From an uncultured Peptococcaceae bacterium (GTDB lineage: Bacteria > Bacillota > Desulfotomaculia > Desulfotomaculales > Desulfallaceae), in contig CAJYBN010000035.1 in NCBI GenBank assembly GCA_913064925.1, positions 1 to 16,757 on the forward strand: 16,757 nt of DNA. Direction: 5' to 3'. Position numbers and translations under genes: made by a program. The number at the start of each line of letters is the position of its first letter. The first letter of the stretch is position 1. Shown here one piece after another: positions 12,569 to 16,757 of this stretch. The notes beneath the pieces were generated by a model that saw only the letters and a program-made list of their open reading frames with translations, did no database searches and was not told where the DNA came from.

Positions 12569-14497
12569 ATGAGCTACCTGGCTCTGTACCGGCAGTGGCG
12601 ACCGCAGCTGCTGGGCGAAATTATAGGGCAAAATCACATAACGCAAACACTGCGCAACGCCGTGGTAACGGGCAAAGTGAGCCACGCCTACTTGTTTTGC
12701 GGACCGCGGGGCACCGGTAAGACCAGCACGGCTAAAGTGCTGGCCCGTGCTATTAACTGCATGGAACAGAGCGGGGGAGAGCCCTGCAACAGCTGCCGGA
12801 ATTGTTTGGACATACTGTCCGGTGCCACCATGGACGTTATGGAAATAGATGCTGCTTCCAACCGGGGGATTGACGAGATACGCGAGTTAAAGGAAAATAT
12901 CAAGTTCTTTCCTTCCCGTAGCAGCAAACGGGTATATATTGTTGACGAAGTACATATGCTCACCAACGAGGCCTTTAATGCATTGCTGAAAACGCTGGAG
13001 GAACCGCCGGAACACGTGGTTTTTATTTTGGCCACCACCGAGCCACATAAAGTGCCCCTGACCATCCTGTCCCGCTGTCAGCGATTTGATTTCCGTCCCA
13101 TCCCCGACCACTTGATTGCTGGGCGCCTGGAGGAAGTGGCGGCCCGTAGCAATTACCGCGTGGAAAAGGAAGCCTTGCGGGTTATCACCCGGGCTGCCGG
13201 CGGCAGCCTGCGGGATGCCTTGAGCGTGCTGGACCAGGCGCTGCTGCTCAGCGGGGGAACAGCGATTACCGCCGACATTGTGCACGGTATTTTGGGCACG
13301 GTGCGGGAAGACGCGCTGCGCAGGCTGGCTGCGGGAATGGCGGAAAAAGACGCAGCGGCCGTGCTGCAAGTGGTGGCCGGCATTGCCGCTGAGGGTAAAG
13401 ACCTGCACTTGCTGGCCGGCGAGCTGACGGCCTACCTGCGCCGGCTGCTGGTGCACCAGCTGTCGCCGGGAGAGTTCGTAGACAGTCGGACGGCGGTACC
13501 GGAAGACGAGGAACTTGCGTGCCGTTTTTCCCGGGATGCGCTGCTCCGGGCCATAGAGCTACTTTTGGAGGCCGAGCAGGTGATGCGCCGCAGCGCGCAC
13601 CCGCGGGTGGTATTGGAAACGGCGCTGGTGCGAGCTGCCTGTGACAGCGGCGCGTCATCGCCGGGTGAGCTGCTGGCCCGGGTGGAACGGCTGGAAAAGG
13701 CGCTGGAGAAAATGGCCGCCAGTTTTGACTGCCGGGCCGTGCTGGAGCCTTCCCCGCAGCCGGCGAAAGAAACCGCGACCGCGGGTCGAGCTGCTGCGGG
13801 GGTGAACACCGCCGGGCCTTTGTCGGAAAACAAGGGCGGCGCAGGCAGCGAAGCCGGCACTGCTGCTGCATCCAGCGCCGCAGGCCGTGAGGACGGCACT
13901 AAGGTTGGGGCCGGGGCTGAGGCCGGGACCGGCGCTGCCGGTGCGGCTGCTGCACCGCGCCCGGCCGCAGGTGACGCAAGCAATGCGGGCGAGGGCGGGC
14001 GGGAACGCAAGGCACGCCGCGGGGAAGGTCAACAAGACGCCGCCGGCGCGGATCGCTGCGACATTGAGCTGGTCAGAAAGTTATGGCCGGATATTATGTT
14101 CATGCTGAAAAAAAACAACCCGGCCGCGTATACCTACCTCTGCCAGGCTTGGCCGATCGCGGTGCAGGGCCGGTGCTTGGTGCTGGGTATCCCTCGCGAG
14201 GATGTTTTTTCCAAGCAAATGGTCGAGGAACCGGCCAACAAGGACCTGCTGGCGGGGATTTTACGTTCCTTTACGCATGTATCCTGGCAGATCCGCAGCG
14301 AATACCGGGACGGCCCGCCGCCGGGTTGGAACGAGCCGGTGGACCGGCTGAAGCCGGAAGAAGCCATTAGTCTTTTCCAGGGCCAGGAAGTGGACCCGGA
14401 AAAGATTTTAAATAAAATCGAGGAGGTAAATGACCATGGGCGGGAACATGGCCAAGATGATGAAACAGGTACAAAAGATGCAGGCGGAGATGCTTAA
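12569..14497 (+). CDS. dnaX: DNA polymerase III gamma/tau subunit
   Basis: Clamp-loader ATPase that loads the beta clamp and links polymerase cores at the replication fork. The protein has 642 residues. Seen: start MSYLALYRQWRPQ, Walker A G45-PRGTGKTS, zinc cysteines C64, C73, C76 and C79, Walker B V125-DEVH, sensor 1 ATTEPHK (155-161) and the SRC arginine finger (168-170). An Ala/Gly-rich, low-complexity linker covers about 395-490. The tau-type C-terminal domain starts near 495 (CDIELVRKLWPDIM). ATG 12569 has GAGGTG upstream. A run of eight A at 14108-14115 (codons 514-516) could permit slippage. The last 21 codons overlap ybaB in another frame, giving an acidic tail unlike usual family ends. 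It is the first gene of a dnaX-ybaB-recR-bofA cluster. Confidence 0.97.
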   Translation: MSYLALYRQWRPQLLGEIIGQNHITQTLRNAVVTGKVSHAYLFCGPRGTGKTSTAKVLARAINCMEQSGGEPCNSCRNCLDILSGATMDVMEIDAASNRGIDEIRELKENIKFFPSRSSKRVYIVDEVHMLTNEAFNALLKTLEEPPEHVVFILATTEPHKVPLTILSRCQRFDFRPIPDHLIAGRLEEVAARSNYRVEKEALRVITRAAGGSLRDALSVLDQALLLSGGTAITADIVHGILGTVREDALRRLAAGMAEKDAAAVLQVVAGIAAEGKDLHLLAGELTAYLRRLLVHQLSPGEFVDSRTAVPEDEELACRFSRDALLRAIELLLEAEQVMRRSAHPRVVLETALVRAACDSGASSPGELLARVERLEKALEKMAASFDCRAVLEPSPQPAKETATAGRAAAGVNTAGPLSENKGGAGSEAGTAAASSAAGREDGTKVGAGAEAGTGAAGAAAAPRPAAGDASNAGEGGRERKARRGEGQQDAAGADRCDIELVRKLWPDIMFMLKKNNPAAYTYLCQAWPIAVQGRCLVLGIPREDVFSKQMVEEPANKDLLAGILRSFTHVSWQIRSEYRDGPPPGWNEPVDRLKPEEAISLFQGQEVDPEKILNKIEEVNDHGREHGQDDETGTKDAGGDA

Positions 14498-14750
14498 GCT
14501 GCAGGAGGAACTGGGCAATCGCACGGTGGAAAGCACGGCAGGCGGCGGGGTTGTGCGCGTGGTGGCCAACGGCAAGCAGGAGATCGTGGCCGTGGAAATA
14601 AAGCCGGAGGCGGTCGACCCCGAAGACGTGGAAATGCTTCAGGACCTGGTTTTAACTGCGGTCAACGGCGCGTTGAAGAAGGCCCAGGAAATGGTCTCCG
14701 AGGAAATGAGCAAGTTAACCGGGGGCTTGAAAATGCCCGGTTTGTTTTAA
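14436..14750 (+). CDS. ybaB: YbaB/EbfC family nucleoid-associated protein
   Basis: Small dimeric DNA-binding protein usually encoded between dnaX and recR. Its exact role is unsettled, with nucleoid organisation or a link to repair proposed for the family. The 104-residue protein is of usual length and shows the family pattern: an N-terminal amphipathic helix MAKMMKQVQKMQAEMLKLQEEL, a central sheet VESTAGGGVVRVVANGKQEI and a C-terminal helix ending in MPGLF. I chose ATG 14436, 9 bases after AGGAGG (14421-14426). ATG 14430 is in frame but only 3 bases from the ribosome site. The start lies 62 bases inside dnaX, so translation of the two may be coupled. Confidence 0.94.
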   Translation: MGGNMAKMMKQVQKMQAEMLKLQEELGNRTVESTAGGGVVRVVANGKQEIVAVEIKPEAVDPEDVEMLQDLVLTAVNGALKKAQEMVSEEMSKLTGGLKMPGLF

Positions 14751-14773
14751 TTGGCCAGCGGGAGTGAATGTTC

Positions 14774-15376
14774 ATGCCCTATGCAGGCGCGGTTTCTCGA
14801 TTGATCGGCGAGCTGGCCAAGTTACCGGGTATCGGACCAAAAACTGCGCAACGCCTGGCCTTTTTTCTGTTAAACGCCCCCCCGGAAGTGGCTGAGAATT
14901 TGGCCGGCGCTATTAAGGAAGCCCGGGAAAAGGTGCGGCGTTGTACTGTTTGCGGTAACCTTACCGACAGGGAGACGTGTGCCATTTGTGCCGACCAGGC
15001 CCGGGACAAGGGCATTATTTGCGTAGTGCAGGACCCCCGCGACGTGGCGGCCATTGAGAAATACCGGGGCTACCGGGGCGTTTACCACGTGCTGCACGGT
15101 GCTCTTTCACCCCTGGCAGGCGTGGGGCCGGAGGAACTCAACATCAAGAGCCTGCTGGCCCGCCTGGAAAGAGGCGCCGGGGTGCGGGAGATCATACTGG
15201 CCACCAACCCCGACGTAGAGGGCGACGCCACGGCCCTTTATTTGGCCAGGCTGCTGAAGCCGCTGGGTGTTAAGGTAACCAGAATCGCACACGGCTTGCC
15301 GGTAGGCGCACACGTGGAATACGCCGATGAAATAACTCTAAGCAAGGCCATGGAAGGCCGCGTGGAAATCAAATAA
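14774..15376 (+). CDS. recR: Recombination mediator protein RecR
   Basis: Works with RecO and RecF to load RecA on single-stranded gaps during recombinational repair. The 200-residue protein matches the family length. Domains in order: a helix-hairpin-helix (LPGIGPKTAQRLAF, about 17-30), a zinc finger C57-x2-C60...C69-x2-C72, a TOPRIM domain from about 80 (IICVVQDPRDVAAIE) through TNPDVEGDATA, and a C-terminal Walker-B-like stretch with GLPVGAHVEYAD. ATG 14774 lies 9 bases after GGGAG. ATG 14768 in the same frame is an alternative with only 3 bases spacing. It lies 23 bases after ybaB and is probably in the dnaX operon. Confidence 0.96.
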   Translation: MPYAGAVSRLIGELAKLPGIGPKTAQRLAFFLLNAPPEVAENLAGAIKEAREKVRRCTVCGNLTDRETCAICADQARDKGIICVVQDPRDVAAIEKYRGYRGVYHVLHGALSPLAGVGPEELNIKSLLARLERGAGVREIILATNPDVEGDATALYLARLLKPLGVKVTRIAHGLPVGAHVEYADEITLSKAMEGRVEIK

Positions 15377-15395
15377 GAACGGTTATTTTTTCTTG

Positions 15396-15438
15396 CCGCC
15401 CCCCATATATAAAAAAAAAGACTTTTTCTCGGGGGTGG
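15396..15438 (+). promoter_or_regulatory. Hairpin that can mask the bofA ribosome binding site
   Basis: CCGCCCCC (15396-15403) can pair over 8 bp (one G-U) with GGGGGTGG (15431-15438), which contains the bofA ribosome site. The enclosed A9 and T5 runs (15411-15427) can pair as well. There is no T tract after the right arm, so it is not a standard terminator for recR. Function is inferred. Confidence 0.4.
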
Positions 15439-15443
15439 GAGCA

Positions 15444-15707
15444 ATGGAATGGAATTTGTTTATAATTGGTGCGGTGCTGTTGCTGGGCCTGTACGTGATG
15501 ATGGCGCTGTTGTACCAGCCGATACGCCTGTTGGTCAGGCTGTTGGCCTGCCTGGTTACCGGCGTGGTGCTGCTGGTGCCGGCCAATTTTATTCTCGGTT
15601 ACGTGGACATGCACCTGGCTATCAATCCATTTACCGTGCTGGTGGCCGGTATTTTGCAGCTGCCGGGTTTGGTGATGCTCATCGTATTAAGCCTTCTTTT
15701 CGTTTAA
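15444..15707 (+). CDS. bofA: Pro-sigma-K processing inhibitor BofA family protein
   Basis: In Bacillus BofA sits in the outer forespore membrane with SpoIVFA and holds the protease SpoIVFB inactive until the sigma-K checkpoint is met. Here an 87-residue, very hydrophobic protein, the same length as Bacillus BofA, has membrane segments at about 4-24, 29-48 and 61-86. The second carries the family-like LLVRLLACLVTGVVLLVPANFIL followed by INPFTVLVAGILQLPGL. ATG 15444 follows GGGGGTGGGAG. The frame is open upstream to 15393, but that part lies in the ribosome-site hairpin. The position after recR is the one seen in many spore formers. It supports a sporulating host. Confidence 0.9.
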   Translation: MEWNLFIIGAVLLLGLYVMMALLYQPIRLLVRLLACLVTGVVLLVPANFILGYVDMHLAINPFTVLVAGILQLPGLVMLIVLSLLFV

Positions 15708-15771
15708 TCACATAAAATGCTTCTGATTTATTAAAACTATTAAACAACAAAAATCTAGAAAATGCGCGGGG

Positions 15772-16446
15772 GTGAAGGCAATTAACCCGCGGATTGTGGA
15801 AGCCTACGTGGGGGAGTACGCCAGCGGAAAAAGTGAAGTGGCGGTAAACAGAGCCCTGGACCTGGCTGCCGGCGGCCGAAAAGTGGTGCTGGCGGACTTG
15901 GATATCGTGGAGCCCTGTTACACGCTGCGGCCCATCAAGAAGGAACTGGAACGCAAGGGCATTACCGTGCTGGCCTGGGAGACCCGGGATACCGTGGGAT
16001 TGGGCGAAACGGGCAACATTTTGCGCGCGGAAAACCGCTGGGCGCTGCGGCGCGGCGGCGATGTCATTTTGGATATTGGTTACGGGGTGGAAGGTGCCAA
16101 AACCATTAATTTGCTGGAAGGTGCGTCTTCGGACGCCGATTTAAAAATTTATGCCGTAGTTAATATCGCGCGGCCCATGACCACCGGCGTGCAGGACATA
16201 GTGGCGCATGTGCGGGAACTGGGCCAAGTGCACGGGTTGATCAACAACAGTCACTTGGGCGATGAAACCGATGTGGATATTGTCCAGGAAGGAGCCCGGG
16301 TGGTGGCGGAGGCGGCCCGGCGGTTGGGGCTTCCCGTGGTGGCCACCACGGCGGTGGAAAGTGTTGCTGACAAAATCGGGCCGGTGGATGCCGCCGGAAA
16401 CCCGGTAAGAAAGCTGGTAAGGTACATGCCGCGCACGTTATGGTAA
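15772..16446 (+). CDS. P-loop ATP-binding protein (CobQ/MinD-like), function unknown
   Basis: A 224-residue predicted nucleotide-binding protein of the SIMIBI (MinD/CobB) type. Seen: a Walker A-like G14-EYASG-K20-S21 near the N-terminus, a switch segment LADLDIVEPCYTLR with D42 and D44, and a Walker B-like strand GGDVILDIGYG at about 93-103. The partner or substrate cannot be read from the sequence. The next gene, 42 bases on, encodes a 2-oxoacid:acceptor oxidoreductase alpha subunit, so a helper role for that enzyme is possible (inference). The start is uncertain: GTG 15772 directly abuts GGGGG with no spacing. ATT 15781 or GTG 15796 are in-frame alternatives. Confidence 0.75.
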   Translation: MKAINPRIVEAYVGEYASGKSEVAVNRALDLAAGGRKVVLADLDIVEPCYTLRPIKKELERKGITVLAWETRDTVGLGETGNILRAENRWALRRGGDVILDIGYGVEGAKTINLLEGASSDADLKIYAVVNIARPMTTGVQDIVAHVRELGQVHGLINNSHLGDETDVDIVQEGARVVAEAARRLGLPVVATTAVESVADKIGPVDAAGNPVRKLVRYMPRTLW

Positions 16447-16488
16447 ATTTTTCCCCGCGGGGTAAAGATTTAGGAGGTGTATTAGTTA

Positions 16489-16757
16489 ATGCCAGAAAAA
16501 CCTATTCAGGGTGAGAAAAGGGTCTTTATGACTGGCAACGAGGTGGTTGCCTGGGCCGCCCTGGCGGCGGGAGCCGATATTATGTACGGGTATCCCATTA
16601 CGCCGCAAAATGAAATCATGCATTACTGGACAAGGTTGATACCCAAGTACAACCGCAAGTTTCTGCAAACCGAAGACGAGCTGTCGGCGGGTTTCACCAC
16701 CGTTGGCGGTGTACTGGCGGGTAAAAGGGCTTTTACCGCCACTGCCGGGCCCGGCAA
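16489..16757 (+). CDS. 2-oxoacid:acceptor oxidoreductase alpha subunit, N-terminal part (3' partial)
   Basis: The first 89 residues of a thiamine-diphosphate-dependent ketoacid:ferredoxin oxidoreductase alpha subunit (PorA/VorB/KorA family), cut by the window end. Such enzymes decarboxylate a 2-oxoacid oxidatively to acyl-CoA and reduce ferredoxin in anaerobes. Seen: RVFMTGNEVVAWAALAAGADIMYGYPITPQNEIM, the family's pyrimidine-binding domain with the YPITP motif, then TEDELSAGFTTVGGVLAGKRAFTATAGPG, the usual E-x-E-x2-A and TATxGPG signatures. ATG 16489 follows AGGAGG (16472-16477) at 11 bases. Which oxoacid it uses cannot be told from this fragment. VorB/KorA-like is my guess. Confidence 0.92.
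   Translation, partial: MPEKPIQGEKRVFMTGNEVVAWAALAAGADIMYGYPITPQNEIMHYWTRLIPKYNRKFLQTEDELSAGFTTVGGVLAGKRAFTATAGPG

Noticed and set aside
13266..14035. Long minus-strand frames opposite dnaX
   Set aside because: They are rich in Ala, Pro, Arg and Ser, as expected opposite a GC-rich coding region, and have no motif or ribosome site.

Overview
The window reads as chromosome of a spore-forming, probably anaerobic Firmicute of the Clostridia, most like the Desulfotomaculum/Pelotomaculum group (Peptococcaceae). This is inferred from a BofA sporulation protein, a T-box leader, a long Gram-positive-type SRP RNA with an Alu domain, a 2-oxoacid:ferredoxin oxidoreductase, GC-rich coding sequence, and the order dnaX-ybaB-recR-bofA. 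All recognised genes are on the + strand. No mobile element, CRISPR array or prophage is visible.

Region 1 (1-6206) is serine and PLP metabolism. It holds a 5'-truncated serA, then pdxS-pdxT (PLP synthase) behind its own promoter, then a T-box leader with an intrinsic terminator that controls a class V aminotransferase translationally coupled (TAATG) to a second, complete serA. The aminotransferase needs PLP and probably transaminates 3-phosphohydroxypyruvate (SerC role) and/or glyoxylate.

Region 2 (6207-8918) is serine charging and tRNA genes. serS is followed by tRNA-Ser(TGA) and tRNA-Ser(GCT) on one promoter-terminator unit. A second unit carries tRNA-Arg(ACG), tRNA-Arg(CCT), tadA and tRNA-Ser(CGA), so the A34 deaminase lies beside its tRNA-Arg(ACG) substrate. 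A fourth serine tRNA, GGA, lies at 11687-11780, so the window carries a complete set for reading all six serine codons.

Region 3 (8919-11828) holds a HAD-superfamily hydrolase of unknown substrate, a QueG-family double 4Fe-4S protein with a HEAT-like tail, and tRNA-Ser(GGA) with a strong promoter and terminator.

Region 4 (11829-16757) begins with a gene-free stretch containing a 16-bp tandem repeat. It continues with the SRP RNA (ffs), dnaX, ybaB, recR and bofA, then a P-loop ATPase and the start of a 2-oxoacid:acceptor oxidoreductase alpha subunit cut by the window end.

Most of this is housekeeping. I found no convincing wholly new system. The points most worth a second look are the T-box whose specifier does not read plainly as serine, the altered ACT motif in the T-box-controlled SerA, the tRNA-Arg/tadA/tRNA-Ser unit, a HAD protein that could fill the missing SerB step, and an A8 slippery run in dnaX.
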